The notes under the pieces are model-generated. The model did not search any database, was not told the origin of the DNA, and saw only the letters and a list, made by a program, of their open reading frames with translations. A stretch of DNA of 64,000 nucleotides, taken from the NCBI GenBank assembly GCA_965222125.1, contig CBDCTC010000002.1:124001-188000 (forward strand), in the 5' to 3' direction. Below are positions 1 to 9,347 of the stretch, one piece after another. Both the position numbers and the translations under genes were made by a program. The DNA comes from CAZENU01 sp965222125. Lineage in GTDB: Bacteria; Chloroflexota; Dehalococcoidia; Lucifugimonadales; CAZENU01. Each line of letters starts with the position of its first letter. The first letter of the stretch is position 1.

Positions 1-857
1 CTCTCCCACACGCGCCACAGGTGCTCCGGCTTCTGAAGGTGGCTGAGTATAGGGGGAAACGTAGCCGTGTTCAACGTGGTCTCTATCTTGAAGACCTTGA
101 TCTGCTCCTCGACGACGGCGCCCATCCTCGCGCAGGAGTCGTGCAGCGCGGAGTTCGGCGGGTCCATGTACGACTTCGAGTGCATGAGCGTGTGGACGTT
201 GTGGTGGTGCCGTAGGGTGCGGTACGTGATCAGCCCGGTGTTGATCGACTTGTGGCCGCCGTCCATGGCAACCAGATTGACGTTGACGTAGATGAGCAGA
301 TCGGAGTCCACGATCCGCTTGGGCAGCTCGACGACCTCCCCGTGGGACGTTTCCCCCACCATGACGATGTTGTCCTTGTCCTCGGCGTCATGGTTGTAGA
401 GCCGGTCCGGGTGGAACTGCTTGAACACCCTGCGGCCGACCGCTCTCCGAAGCTCGCCCGGGGTCATGCGGCGGTGCAGGCCGAGCGCGGCAACGAGGTG
501 GATGTCGTCCACGCCGTTCTCGGCCAGCTTCGCGACGACCTTCTCTATGACGAGCTGCCGCACGTCGGGCCGGGCCATGGGCGGCAGCGGCAACGAAATA
601 TCGTCGAAGGCGATGGTCACCTTCATGCCCGGCTCTAGCTGCGCCGACAGCGGATCGGCGCCCATCGGGTTCTCGAGCGCCTCCTCTATCGCGCCGTCCA
701 TGTCCTCGATGGCCGGTATGGGGGGCGGCGGATATATGACCCGCGTGCCCATCGGCAGCCGCTCGAACCTGAAGCTCTCGCCCTGATGAAAGACGTAGCG
801 GGAATCGTCGTCCACGTAGCGGACGAGCTCAGCCTTGTCGAAATTGTTTGAGTCCAC
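1..857 (-). CDS. LarA-like (DUF2088) nickel-pincer racemase family protein, 3' end cut by window
   Basis: The reading frame is open from a GTG at 857 to the window edge (285 codons), so the C-terminus is missing. An AAGGA lies about 8 nt upstream of the GTG. The N-terminal LarA domain is recognisable from three motifs: KVTIAFDD near residue 90, AALGLHRRMT (the His matches the catalytic His of lactate racemase), and a GGHKSINTG stretch matching the LarA segment whose Lys binds the nickel-pincer cofactor. Known LarA enzymes racemise lactate or other 2-hydroxy acids; the substrate here is unknown. It lies 29 bp downstream of a zinc dehydrogenase on the same strand and is probably co-transcribed. 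Family assignment is firm, substrate is not. Confidence 0.82.
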   Translation of the reverse strand, partial: MDSNNFDKAELVRYVDDDSRYVFHQGESFRFERLPMGTRVIYPPPPIPAIEDMDGAIEEALENPMGADPLSAQLEPGMKVTIAFDDISLPLPPMARPDVRQLVIEKVVAKLAENGVDDIHLVAALGLHRRMTPGELRRAVGRRVFKQFHPDRLYNHDAEDKDNIVMVGETSHGEVVELPKRIVDSDLLIYVNVNLVAMDGGHKSINTGLITYRTLRHHHNVHTLMHSKSYMDPPNSALHDSCARMGAVVEEQIKVFKIETTLNTATFPPILSHLQKPEHLWRVWE

Positions 858-886
858 GCGATCGTTCCTTACGCTCTTGGTCCCGC

Positions 887-2119
887 TCAGGCCGCGTCGG
901 CCAGGTCGAACACCGTCTTGATGGCTCCATGCTTGCCGGGTCGCATCGCCGTCGCGATGGCCTGCCCGCGCCGGTCCAACGGGAAGCGGTGGGTGACCAA
1001 CGCGCCGATCTTCTCGGCCCATCCGTCGTCGTCGAACATTTCCAGGGCGATATCGAACGTCTTGCGGCGAGCGCCGCTCCGGACCTCGGCCGCGTAGGCG
1101 TACGTCCCGATGAGCCGGAGCTCCTGGTACCACACGGGCGTCAAGTCGAGCTTGTTGGGGTCGGGCATGCCGGACAGCACGAGCTTGCCCCGCCCCCGCG
1201 TCCACCTGACTGCGTCCTCGATCCCGCCGCCCGACCCTGTGCACTCGAAGGTGACGTCGAACCCTCCGATGACTGCGGGCTTGCCGATCTCGAGAGGCAG
1301 CAGCGAAGCCCCCGAGATGTCCGCCAGCGCGGCCGGGAGACCCCGCCCTGCTACCACGACCCTGTCGGCGCCGAGCGCCGCCCCAAGGCCGCGTTGGTGC
1401 TCGTACCGGGCCGCCATGGTCACTCTGGCCGTCGGCGCCAGCCTGCCCAGGGCGGCGACAGTGAGCAGCCCGATCGTTCCCCCGCCGACGATCAGGACCT
1501 CGGCATCCTCCGGAACGTCGGCCTCCAGAACGCCGTGGATGGCGCAGCTCAGCGGCTCGGCCAGCACGGCTGCCTCGTCGGACACGCTCTCCGGCACCGC
1601 GTACAGTTGGCTCTTGTGTGCGACGAAGTTTTCTCCCCATCCGCCGCCGGTGTCGCGGCAGTACCCCGTCTGCACGCCGGACGAGATATCCCCTTCCATC
1701 ACCCGCTCGCAGTTGGCGTAGTGCCCGGAGGCGCAAGGTCCGCACGGCTCGGCTAGACCCCGCGCGGTGCATCCCAGCGCCGGCTCCAACACGACCCGGT
1801 CGCCCACGTCGAACCCGGACACGGCGCCGCCCGTCTCGACGACCCGCCCGACCACCTCATGTCCCGGCACGAACGGAAAGGACGTAAAGGCGGACAGGTA
1901 GATGCTGCCCTTTCCCGAAAGCGCCGCGACGTCCGAGCCGCAAATGCCGCTGAGGACAGGCCGCACTCGGACCCACTCGGCGGTCGGAAGACGGGGTTCG
2001 GGCATCTCGGTCATCCTGAGAAACGCTCCCGGCGCGGTCAGCATTCTGGGAAATCGTCGTCCGAGAAGTTTAACCCAGACGTACCGAGCGACGCTCTTTC
2101 TGTACTGTAACGCTAGCAT
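887..2119 (-). CDS. Zinc-dependent medium-chain alcohol dehydrogenase
   Basis: This 410-aa MDR-superfamily NAD(P)-dependent dehydrogenase has the catalytic-zinc Cys in GICGSDVA, the GHEVVGRVV motif, a structural-zinc cluster around EPCGPCASGHYANCE, and a Rossmann motif GGGTIGLLTVAALG in the middle. The ATG at 2119 is chosen because GAGGGG sits 6 nt upstream; a start at 2044 would give a more usual N-terminus but has no ribosome-binding site. It probably forms an operon with the LarA-like gene, so a plausible role is oxidation of a hydroxy acid or sugar alcohol paired with racemisation. That coupling is inference and the substrate cannot be read from the sequence. Confidence 0.85.
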   Translation of the reverse strand: MLALQYRKSVARYVWVKLLGRRFPRMLTAPGAFLRMTEMPEPRLPTAEWVRVRPVLSGICGSDVAALSGKGSIYLSAFTSFPFVPGHEVVGRVVETGGAVSGFDVGDRVVLEPALGCTARGLAEPCGPCASGHYANCERVMEGDISSGVQTGYCRDTGGGWGENFVAHKSQLYAVPESVSDEAAVLAEPLSCAIHGVLEADVPEDAEVLIVGGGTIGLLTVAALGRLAPTARVTMAARYEHQRGLGAALGADRVVVAGRGLPAALADISGASLLPLEIGKPAVIGGFDVTFECTGSGGGIEDAVRWTRGRGKLVLSGMPDPNKLDLTPVWYQELRLIGTYAYAAEVRSGARRKTFDIALEMFDDDGWAEKIGALVTHRFPLDRRGQAIATAMRPGKHGAIKTVFDLADAA

Positions 2120-2230
2120 ATACCACCCCTCGGACCGCTCGGCATAGCTGGCGACCGTCGGTCAGGGGGCATCCCTTCACGTCTTCGTCCGGCAAATGCC
2201 GCGAGCCTTGTCGGCCGAACACAAGAATCG

Positions 2231-2587
2231 CTATAGCCCACCGCCTGGCGTTGGCAATCTTGAGATCACCCAGTCGCCGTCATCAGTCTGGTCGATCTTT
2301 AGGCCGTGAACCCGAGCAACCGCCTCGAACATGGGAGAAATCTTCATGGGCGGGGTCTTGATGGTGACGCTCGGCTCTCTATCGTGCAGGACGAGCCGCG
2401 CTTCGTCTACGATAGACATTAGCTCGTCAAGAAGCGACGGCGTTAGGCCGTTGACTCCGCTGAAGTCGAGCTCGGCGTTTCCCTGACCGTCTCTCATGGC
2501 AGACGAAAGGGGTTCCTGAATGGACCTCGCCGAGCTGCGGGTGACTAGGACGCGTCTCTGAATGAGCCCGTAGGCATCAATAGTCAC
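2231..2587 (-). CDS. STAS-like (DUF4325) domain protein
   Basis: A 118-aa protein with the DUF4325 pattern: a short beta-rich start, a central LDFSGVNGLTPSLLDELM motif resembling the STAS phospho-acceptor region, and a GL-rich tail. It begins 11 bp after a GHKL-type ATPase on the same strand. The two families often occur as neighbours, and the layout recalls anti-sigma kinase/antagonist pairs. Partner-switching regulation is therefore plausible but inferred. The protein is intact although its ATPase partner is frameshifted. Confidence 0.65.
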   Translation of the reverse strand: MTIDAYGLIQRRVLVTRSSARSIQEPLSSAMRDGQGNAELDFSGVNGLTPSLLDELMSIVDEARLVLHDREPSVTIKTPPMKISPMFEAVARVHGLKIDQTDDGDWVISRLPTPGGGL

Positions 2588-2598
2588 GTTTCACCAAC

Positions 2599-3452
2599 CT
2601 ATGAGGGGATTGAAGCGTAGGCCAAGGTGCCGGGGAAGAGCTTCGTCCTACGTGCTGCGCTTTGCAGGTCCTCAGTGATATGGAGGAATCCTATACCCGA
2701 ATGCAGAATGAGTTGGCGGTCCGTCATGCGTATTTGTTCGGCTACGCCGAATAGACCCATCCCTCTAGTGGGCTCCAAAGTTCCGCTCACGCGTTCCCTC
2801 AAGGCGAGCTCCAACGCGTCCCAGTCGTAGTAAACCCTTTTTCCGTGTTCAGGGTTTTCTCCAACGAAGTCCTCACTCCGATCCCGCCGTCAGCGACACC
2901 GCAAACGAACCTACGCCCCCTTGGAGAATCGTAGAATTGTATGAAGCCGTAGGCTCCCAAAGGCGATTCAGCGTGCTGGACCGCGTTGAGCGCGAGCTCG
3001 GCGAACGTGTTGGTAACGACCGCGTGGAGGTTTACCGGGCCCCCGAAACGTCGTAGGGCTTCATCCGGGTCGTTGGTCACGTTCTCCACATCGAACTCAG
3101 TATCGAATCTTGTCATCGGAACCACGAGTTGAGGGTCTTCGCGGTGATCTACGTCCCTGTCGTCCACTTCGACCTCGTTTTCCTTCAGGAGTTGGAAGAG
3201 GCCGAGTGACTTCAGGTATCTGCAAACCCCGAAGTTCTCGGGCACCAGTAGCCTACAAGGAATCTGGCGGGCTCTCACCAACAGAGGAAATACAACACAC
3301 CATAGGACGGCGGCCGGGCGCACGAACTGGCAGTTGCGCAAGTCGATCTCGACCTCACGATGGCTAAACAGACTCTTCCTGGGATCCTCGGATCCGAAGA
3401 AGCCTCGGAGGCTCGCCGAGTGTTCGAATTTCGGATTGGCGACAACCCTCAC
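2599..3452 (-). pseudogene. GHKL (HATPase_c) ATP-binding protein, interrupted by one frameshift
   Basis: The gene reads in two frames. The upstream part (GTG at 3452, down to about 2860) contains the N-box FAELALNAVQHAES and the G1 box VADGGIGV. The downstream part contains the G2 box PTRGMGLFGVAEQI and ends at 2599. Reading on in the shifted frame from about 2866 gives a continuous family-like segment (PEHGKRVYYDWDALELALR) joining both halves, so a single 1-nt change near 2855-2870 is enough to explain the break. As written, the first frame stops at 2799, before the ATP-lid motif. It may be a real pseudogene or an assembly error. It pairs with the DUF4325 gene 11 bp downstream. Confidence 0.7.
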
Positions 3453-3671
3453 TGCAAAGCTCCGCAGATTCGCCGGTCTCTATTGGGCACCCGCACCCCT
3501 TCTCCCTCTAGTCTACCCTGCCCGGATGCGCTGTCAAGACAACTGGCATCTACCCAATCCAGTGCGCTTCCGATAAGGAAACAGTGCGCTGCGCCAATTC
3601 GGAAGGCCGTCAGCCACGCCGTCCGCTCGGATTTGGGCGGAGGCATCTGGCACAAAGGCCCGAAGCGGCCG

Positions 3672-4676
3672 CTACGGGGACGTGGACGTGGGCGCGGGAC
3701 GAGGCTTGAGCGACGTCAGGAACCAGTCTCTCGGCTGTAGTATCACCGCAGTCGACGTCGCGGAGATCAGGTAGCTCCAGTCGGTGGCCGCGTCTTTGAC
3801 GTGATAGTAGTCGTCGTCGCGGCGGACGAACAGTACCGTGATGTCCCGCCTGATGCCGGTGTCCTGCTCCTCGATCACCAGCGACACGACCGCGTCCGCC
3901 CCCGTGAAGTCGACTCCGGCCGCTTCCGTCTCGTCGGCGTACGCCTCGGCGGCGAGGAATCGGAACCGCTCGATCACGTCCACAGTCTTCGTCAGATTCG
4001 CTTCCTGCTCGCCGTCGTCGAGACGCCACTCGATCCCGGACACCTTGTTCAGCCGGTAACTCGAATCGGGATATTGGACCGTCACCGACTCGATGTCCTG
4101 GGGAATGACCTGCACTATGATCGGGTCGGCCCACCAGGTCGGTACCGGTAAGAAGCGGTTCGGCTCTTCGCAGAAAACGCCGTAGACCTCGTTCTCCTCG
4201 GGCCGCCTGAGGAAGCACGTGCTCGCGGCCGGCGTCCACGGGGCTATGATCTCCGACCCGGGAGCCGCGCGGGCGAACTCCCGGTCGCCGACAATGAACT
4301 CCTCGACCAGCTTGCCGCCGCTCCAGAATTGGACGAGCGAGCCGGTCGCCGGCGTCACGCCCATCAGGTGGTGATTGTCCGGGTTCGTGGCTATCAGGTC
4401 GGCGCCCTCGATCTGACCGGTCACGTCCCACAGCGCCTCCAGCAGCCACGCCACGACCGGGTAAGGGCCAACCATCCACCTACCGTCCTCCTTCAGGAGG
4501 GTGGCCTCGCTGGTCTGGTCCTTGAGCAGCACCTGGTCCACGCTATCGCTGGTCAGCTCGCTGACGTCCTTCAGCTCGCGCTCGTTGGCGCTCGAACTCA
4601 AGACCGCCGCCAGAACGGCGACCACTACGAGCAGGACGAGGGCCGCGCCGACGATTCCTAGCTGTCTTCTACTCAC
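3672..4676 (-). CDS. DUF4340 domain-containing protein of a Gld-type ABC operon
   Basis: A 334-aa protein with one N-terminal membrane helix (GAALVLLVVVAVLAAVL, residues about 10-26) and a large exterior beta-rich region of DUF4340 type. Its ATG overlaps the stop of the permease gene by 4 bp (ATGA), indicating translational coupling. DUF4340 proteins regularly follow GldA/GldF/GldG exporters, where they are thought to act as membrane-anchored accessory subunits. The sequence gives no catalytic motif. Confidence 0.78.
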   Translation of the reverse strand: MSRRQLGIVGAALVLLVVVAVLAAVLSSSANERELKDVSELTSDSVDQVLLKDQTSEATLLKEDGRWMVGPYPVVAWLLEALWDVTGQIEGADLIATNPDNHHLMGVTPATGSLVQFWSGGKLVEEFIVGDREFARAAPGSEIIAPWTPAASTCFLRRPEENEVYGVFCEEPNRFLPVPTWWADPIIVQVIPQDIESVTVQYPDSSYRLNKVSGIEWRLDDGEQEANLTKTVDVIERFRFLAAEAYADETEAAGVDFTGADAVVSLVIEEQDTGIRRDITVLFVRRDDDYYHVKDAATDWSYLISATSTAVILQPRDWFLTSLKPRPAPTSTSP

Positions 4677-6940
4677 TTCGAGTAAACCTTTCGGGTGGTC
4701 CGGCGCCGCAGCAGGTAGCGGGCCAGCCCGATAATCATGATTAGGAACGGAACGCCGGCGATGTTACTGTACTGCACCAGGTTGCGGTGTTGGATTGAGT
4801 CGAAGATCAACGGTCGAACCGTCGCCCGCTTGGATCGGATGGTGGCCAGTGCGTCGTCCTGGGTCAGCCAGTCGATCCAGTTGACCGCCAACGGCAGATG
4901 CTCTTGATATTGGCCCGCCATACCGTCGTCGGCCCAGGTGGCATCGGAGACCACGATGATCCTGAAGACCTTGCTCTGGTCTTTCTCGCACCCGGGCTCC
5001 GCAAGCGGACACCGCGTGCCGGTGATCGCCGCCGCCATGACCCTGGTGTCGAGCTCGGTCTCCTGGACGTCCACCAGCCTCGGAGACGCCAGGGACAGGT
5101 TCTGGTACTCCGTGTCCAGGCCCGCGAACCTGCTCGTCTCGAGGAGCTCCGTTATTTCGACCTCAATGGAGGGGTCGGCCGGCGCGACCTGCTCGAGCGA
5201 GCTGCCCCACGGCATTACGATAGACGCTACTCCGCCCGAGATCTTGTTCTCCGAAGTGTCCACCCTCGGGAAGTACGGGAACCGCCTGGGCACCGTTCCG
5301 AAGTTACTCGGCACGGCCAGCACCTGGTTCTGCCTCAGGTCGAAGACGACGTCGCGGTTGACCTTCACACCGTACTTCTCGACGAAGTCCGCGACGCTGA
5401 ACACGTTGGGGTACCCGATCATCTGGTTCTGATCGGGGATGATTATCGGGTCCAACAGGAACATGGCGTCGCCGCCCTCCGCGAGGAAGCTGTCGATCTG
5501 CTCGAGGGCGCTTCTCGGTATGAACCTGGTCGGATCGGGCAGCACGAGCACGTCTATGTCGGTCAGGTCGATCAGGCCGTCCTCGTTCAGCTCGACGGCG
5601 GTGGTCCTGTGGTCCTGAAGTAGCTGTATTCGGAGAGTGTTGAGCTGCGGGCCCGGCGTTTCCTCGTCGTGGTTGAGGAAGAACCCGATCGTCTTGGGCT
5701 CTTTCAGCGCCATCCGGTAGATCCGGCTCATCACCGTGTACTCGAGCCCGCTGAGGCTGGCGACGACCGGGACGGAGTACTGCCGGTTCGCGTACCGTAT
5801 CGCGAAGCCGAGATACTCGGTCGTCACGTTGAGTTCGCCCTCGCTCTGGTCCGTCACCTCCACGGCCCGGACGTACGACTGCTGCGCCTCGATCTCGGCG
5901 TCCTCGTCCACGTCCGGATGCCGATGAAGGACCCGCACCTTGCCGTCCGAGGCGCCCGCGACGTCCTCCATGAAGTCGTTCAGGTCTCGGGTTATCGGGG
6001 CCGCGCGTACTCCCGGCTCCTTCGAGGAGAACAGCTTGATCGTCACGAGATCGTCCAGGTCGGACATCACCTCCTTGGACGCCTCGCTGAGTGTGAACAA
6101 CCCCTGCTCGGTCAGGTCCCACCGGATGCTCAGCCTGCCGCCGAACCAGCCTACCAGAATGCTTATTACAACCAGGCCGGCAACGCCCGCCTGCAGGTTG
6201 CGATAGAGGGGCGATCTGTGGCTGACGCTCTTTCCCCGCACGACGAGGAAGGTGGCGCTGATGAACAGCGACATCAGCGTAAGGAAGTAAAGTACGTCCC
6301 GGAGGTTGAGAACGCCCCGGGTGAGATCGGAGAAGTGGGTCGTGGGGCTGAGGTTCTGGAACAGAATGGCGATCTCCCGCGGGAGCGCCAGCGTGACGAA
6401 CTCGAGCCCGATCATGAGCAGGACCACGAACACGGTGAACGACAGGATGAACGCGACAATCTGGTTACGCGTGAGACTCGACGTGAACATCCCGATGGAG
6501 ACGAGGGCGCCGACGAGCAGGAAGGTGCCGACGTACTGCGCCAGCGCCGCCCCGCTGTCGATATCTCCGGCCGTGGCTATGGTCAGCGGAATTCCCGCCG
6601 TCAAGAGGACTCCGACGCCGACAAAGGCCACGCCCGAGATGAACTTCGCCGCTACGACGCTGAGCACCCTGATCGGGTGCGTGACCAGGAGCTCGATCGT
6701 GCCGTCGCGCTGCTCCTCCGCGAACAGTCTCATCGTGGACGCGGCGACGAAGACCCCCAATAGCATCAGGTGCAGGAAGTCTCCGAGCGGCCTGAGAGAC
6801 GCCTCTTCGGCGGTTATCGCCGATCGGAAGAACAGGTACGAGTTGACCCCAACGAAGATGACGAGGAGGATGTATCCAGTGGGCTGGTCTAAGTACGCCT
6901 TGATCTCCTTGCGGAGCAGGGCGAAGAACTGCTGCATCAC
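4673..6940 (-). CDS. Fused ABC transporter permease (GldF-like) and GldG-like auxiliary protein
   Basis: 755 aa. Residues about 1-235 form an ABC-2 type permease with roughly six membrane segments, including the EEQRDGTIELLVTHPI motif typical of GldF/NosY permeases. A further helix near 250-270 leads into a GldG-like exterior region (ABC_transp_aux), seen in RWDLTEQGLFTLSEASKEV and the DIDVLVLPDP segment, and a final helix lies near the C-terminus. In Bacteroidetes GldF and GldG are usually separate; here they are one chain. The gene overlaps both the ATPase upstream and the DUF4340 gene downstream by 4 bp, so all three belong to one operon. The exported substrate is unknown. Confidence 0.85.
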   Translation of the reverse strand: MMQQFFALLRKEIKAYLDQPTGYILLVIFVGVNSYLFFRSAITAEEASLRPLGDFLHLMLLGVFVAASTMRLFAEEQRDGTIELLVTHPIRVLSVVAAKFISGVAFVGVGVLLTAGIPLTIATAGDIDSGAALAQYVGTFLLVGALVSIGMFTSSLTRNQIVAFILSFTVFVVLLMIGLEFVTLALPREIAILFQNLSPTTHFSDLTRGVLNLRDVLYFLTLMSLFISATFLVVRGKSVSHRSPLYRNLQAGVAGLVVISILVGWFGGRLSIRWDLTEQGLFTLSEASKEVMSDLDDLVTIKLFSSKEPGVRAAPITRDLNDFMEDVAGASDGKVRVLHRHPDVDEDAEIEAQQSYVRAVEVTDQSEGELNVTTEYLGFAIRYANRQYSVPVVASLSGLEYTVMSRIYRMALKEPKTIGFFLNHDEETPGPQLNTLRIQLLQDHRTTAVELNEDGLIDLTDIDVLVLPDPTRFIPRSALEQIDSFLAEGGDAMFLLDPIIIPDQNQMIGYPNVFSVADFVEKYGVKVNRDVVFDLRQNQVLAVPSNFGTVPRRFPYFPRVDTSENKISGGVASIVMPWGSSLEQVAPADPSIEVEITELLETSRFAGLDTEYQNLSLASPRLVDVQETELDTRVMAAAITGTRCPLAEPGCEKDQSKVFRIIVVSDATWADDGMAGQYQEHLPLAVNWIDWLTQDDALATIRSKRATVRPLIFDSIQHRNLVQYSNIAGVPFLIMIIGLARYLLRRRTTRKVYSK

Positions 6941-7959
6941 TCCCCCGTTTCCTCGTCCGATTTCATCGCGCCCTCGGCGTACCAGGGCCTGGCCTCCTCG
7001 GCGCTCACGGTCAACTCATGGAACAGGTCCTCAAGGCGCCCGCTCTCCTGGTGCAGGTCCCAGATCACCCAGTTGCGTCTCTTCGCGAGCTGGAAGATGT
7101 CCGGCCTTACGTCCTTGTCCGCGCCCACCGATATCGAGTACCGTTCCCGGCCGTCCACCCTGGGTAGCGAGTGCACGCTGGCGACACCCCTCACGCTGCG
7201 CAGGTGTTTCTCGATGTCGTCGCCTTCGATCTCGACCTGTACGGTGAGGCCGGTCAGGGCCCGATTGCGCAGCGCCTCGACCGTCCCCTGCTCTACGATT
7301 CGCCCGCGGCTGATTATCAACAGCCGGTCGCAGGTGAACTGCACCTCCTGCAACACGTGTGTGCTCAGCAGGACTGTCCTTTCGACTCCTACGGCCCGGA
7401 TCAGCTCGCGGATTGGCAACCGCTGGTTCGGGTCAAGCCCCTCGGTGGGCTCGTCCATGATCAGGATGTCCGGGCGGTGCAGGATCGCCCCGGCGAGCCC
7501 GACGCGCTGGTGGTAGCCCTTGGAAAGCTGGTTGATCGGGCGGTAGAACACCTCGTGCAGTCCGGTTTCATCCACGGCCTGCTCGATGTTCGACCGTCGG
7601 GACTTCGCCGTTAGGCCCCGGAGGTCGGAGACGAACTCGAGGTACTCGGTAACCAGCATGTCCTCGTACAGAGGGTTGTTCTCAGGGAGATACCCTATCG
7701 CGGCCCGGGTCGTCCGATCGTGCTGCTGGTTGTCGAGGCCCTCGATCTGGATCGTCCCGCTGTCCGGCGTGTAGAACGACGTGATCAGACGCATCGTGGT
7801 CGTCTTCCCAGAGCCGTTGGGCCCGAGGAATCCGACCACCTCGCCCCTGCGCACCTGGAAGCTCACGTCGTTTACGGCGACGTTACTCCCGAAGCGCTTG
7901 GTCACGCCGCGGACGTCAATCGTCGGCTGTTCCTCGGTCTGAGTTTGGGTCTCGACCAT
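6937..7959 (-). CDS. ABC transporter ATP-binding protein (GldA-like)
   Basis: 340-aa ATPase with Walker A GPNGSGKTT (residues 46-54), signature-like QLSKGYHQRVGLA, Walker B ILIMDEPTEGLDP and a switch His in LLSTHVLQEV. A C-terminal extension of about 90 residues is usual for ABC-2 exporter ATPases. It is the first gene of the three-gene exporter operon and overlaps the permease by 4 bp. A strong promoter lies about 110-140 bp upstream (8070-8099). Confidence 0.9.
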   Translation of the reverse strand: MVETQTQTEEQPTIDVRGVTKRFGSNVAVNDVSFQVRRGEVVGFLGPNGSGKTTTMRLITSFYTPDSGTIQIEGLDNQQHDRTTRAAIGYLPENNPLYEDMLVTEYLEFVSDLRGLTAKSRRSNIEQAVDETGLHEVFYRPINQLSKGYHQRVGLAGAILHRPDILIMDEPTEGLDPNQRLPIRELIRAVGVERTVLLSTHVLQEVQFTCDRLLIISRGRIVEQGTVEALRNRALTGLTVQVEIEGDDIEKHLRSVRGVASVHSLPRVDGRERYSISVGADKDVRPDIFQLAKRRNWVIWDLHQESGRLEDLFHELTVSAEEARPWYAEGAMKSDEETGE

Positions 7960-8069
7960 CTACTCCGTGCTCCCGCCTACATACATGATACGACCATTCC
8001 TCGAAATCGGATTGCACCCGCCATCGTTCAGACGAGCGACTTTCAGGAAACTACGGAAGGGATATCTAG

Positions 8070-8099
8070 ATTATAGATACGGCGTACCGACGCGGTCAA
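8070..8099 (-). promoter_or_regulatory. Sigma70-type promoter of the ABC exporter operon
   Basis: On the minus strand, TTGACC (8094-8099) and TATAAT (8070-8075) are separated by 18 nt. The predicted start is near 8063, giving a leader of about 100 nt to the ATPase gene at 7959. Confidence 0.7.
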
Positions 8100-8201
8100 C
8101 TTTTGGGACAATCGCATTCCGGCCCAGAGGGTCTTGACACCGGTCCCGAGGGCGTCAGGCGGCATTGGCAGACACATTCCCCGAACGAAGCACGGGCGAG
8201 T

Positions 8202-9347
8202 CTAGTAGTTCGTGTATGACCCGTCCCTCCGATGCAGGTGCGGAGCTTCCCAGAACTCGAAGGGGCGGCCGGCCTTGGTCTCGTCGAACTCGACCCCGAG
8301 GCCCGGCCCGGTTGGCACGGGGTACCGAACGCCGTCCAGCTCCGGCTGCACCGGGAACATCTCGGAGTCGAAACGCAGGTCCCGGGTCCGCTCCTCCAGC
8401 CACGCGTAGTTCGGCACCGCGGCCGCGAGGTGCAGGTTGGCTGCCGTGCTGATCGGACCCAGCGGGTTGTGCGGCATCAGGTCGATGTAGTGGGCCTCGC
8501 ACCAGCCCGCCACCTTCATCGCCTCCGTGAAGCCCCCGACGTTGCACACGTCTATCCGGGCGTAGTTCGTCAGCCCCTGCTCGACGTACGGAAGGAAGGT
8601 CCACTTGCTGGAGAACTCCTCACCGATGGCGAACGGAACGTCGGTCATCGAGCGCAGCGCCGCGTACGCGGCCGGGGTCTCGGCGCGGATGGGCTCTTCC
8701 AGAAAGTCGATCGTGCCGGGAGGCAGCATCTGGCAGAACGAGGCCGCCTCAGCCACGCTCAGCCGGTGGTGGTACTCGATACCCAACACCGGCCCCCTTC
8801 CGACCTCTTCGCGTATTCGGGTTATCCACTGGGCGGTGACCGGCAGCGACTCCCGGGGCTCGAACAGCAGCTCGTCGCCGCCCGTGTCGTGGGCGCCCCA
8901 ACCGAAACGGATGGCCGGCCAGCCCAGGTCGACCAGACGCCGAGCGTCCCGCACCGCTTCCGGGCCCATCGGCGCGCCCGACGTCGTGAAGCACGGCACG
9001 AAGTCGCGGTGCGCCCCGCCGAGAAGCTGGTAGACGGGGACGCCGAGGCTCCGCGCGACCAGGTCGTGGAGGGCGACGTCGATGGCGGAGATGGCCCCGG
9101 TCAGGATGCGGCCGCCCTCGAAGTACTGGCCGCGGTACATCTCCTGCCACAGCGCGCCGATCCGCCGCGGGTCCTTGCCGATGAGGAATTCGCGGAAGTG
9201 CCGCACCGCGCCCTCGACGGCCAGCTCGCGGCCGACAACGCCCGACTCGCCCCAGCCGTGGTGGCCGTCGTCCGACTCGACCTTGACGATGAGCAGGTTT
9301 CTCAACCCCGCCCGAACGGGGAAGGCCCTGACGTCGGCTATCTTCAT
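8202..9347 (-). CDS. Enolase-superfamily mandelate racemase/galactonate dehydratase-like enzyme
   Basis: 381 aa, normal length for the family. The N-terminal capping domain is followed by the barrel with expected metal and base residues: GIEYHHRLS (first ligand region), DFLEEPI (second Glu), AIGEEF (third Glu) and the C-terminal MPHNPLGPISTAANLHLA motif typical of D-galactonate dehydratase-like members. Such enzymes abstract a proton alpha to a carboxylate and usually dehydrate sugar acids. Expansion of this superfamily has been described for SAR202 Chloroflexota. The exact substrate is uncertain. It stands alone, about 240 bp downstream of the exporter promoter region and reading the same way. 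Confidence 0.85.
   Translation of the reverse strand: MKIADVRAFPVRAGLRNLLIVKVESDDGHHGWGESGVVGRELAVEGAVRHFREFLIGKDPRRIGALWQEMYRGQYFEGGRILTGAISAIDVALHDLVARSLGVPVYQLLGGAHRDFVPCFTTSGAPMGPEAVRDARRLVDLGWPAIRFGWGAHDTGGDELLFEPRESLPVTAQWITRIREEVGRGPVLGIEYHHRLSVAEAASFCQMLPPGTIDFLEEPIRAETPAAYAALRSMTDVPFAIGEEFSSKWTFLPYVEQGLTNYARIDVCNVGGFTEAMKVAGWCEAHYIDLMPHNPLGPISTAANLHLAAAVPNYAWLEERTRDLRFDSEMFPVQPELDGVRYPVPTGPGLGVEFDETKAGRPFEFWEAPHLHRRDGSYTNY

Noticed and set aside
3449..3655. A 68-aa frame upstream of the GHKL ATPase
   Set aside because: No ribosome-binding site and no recognisable domain; it merely touches the ATPase start and is probably leader sequence.
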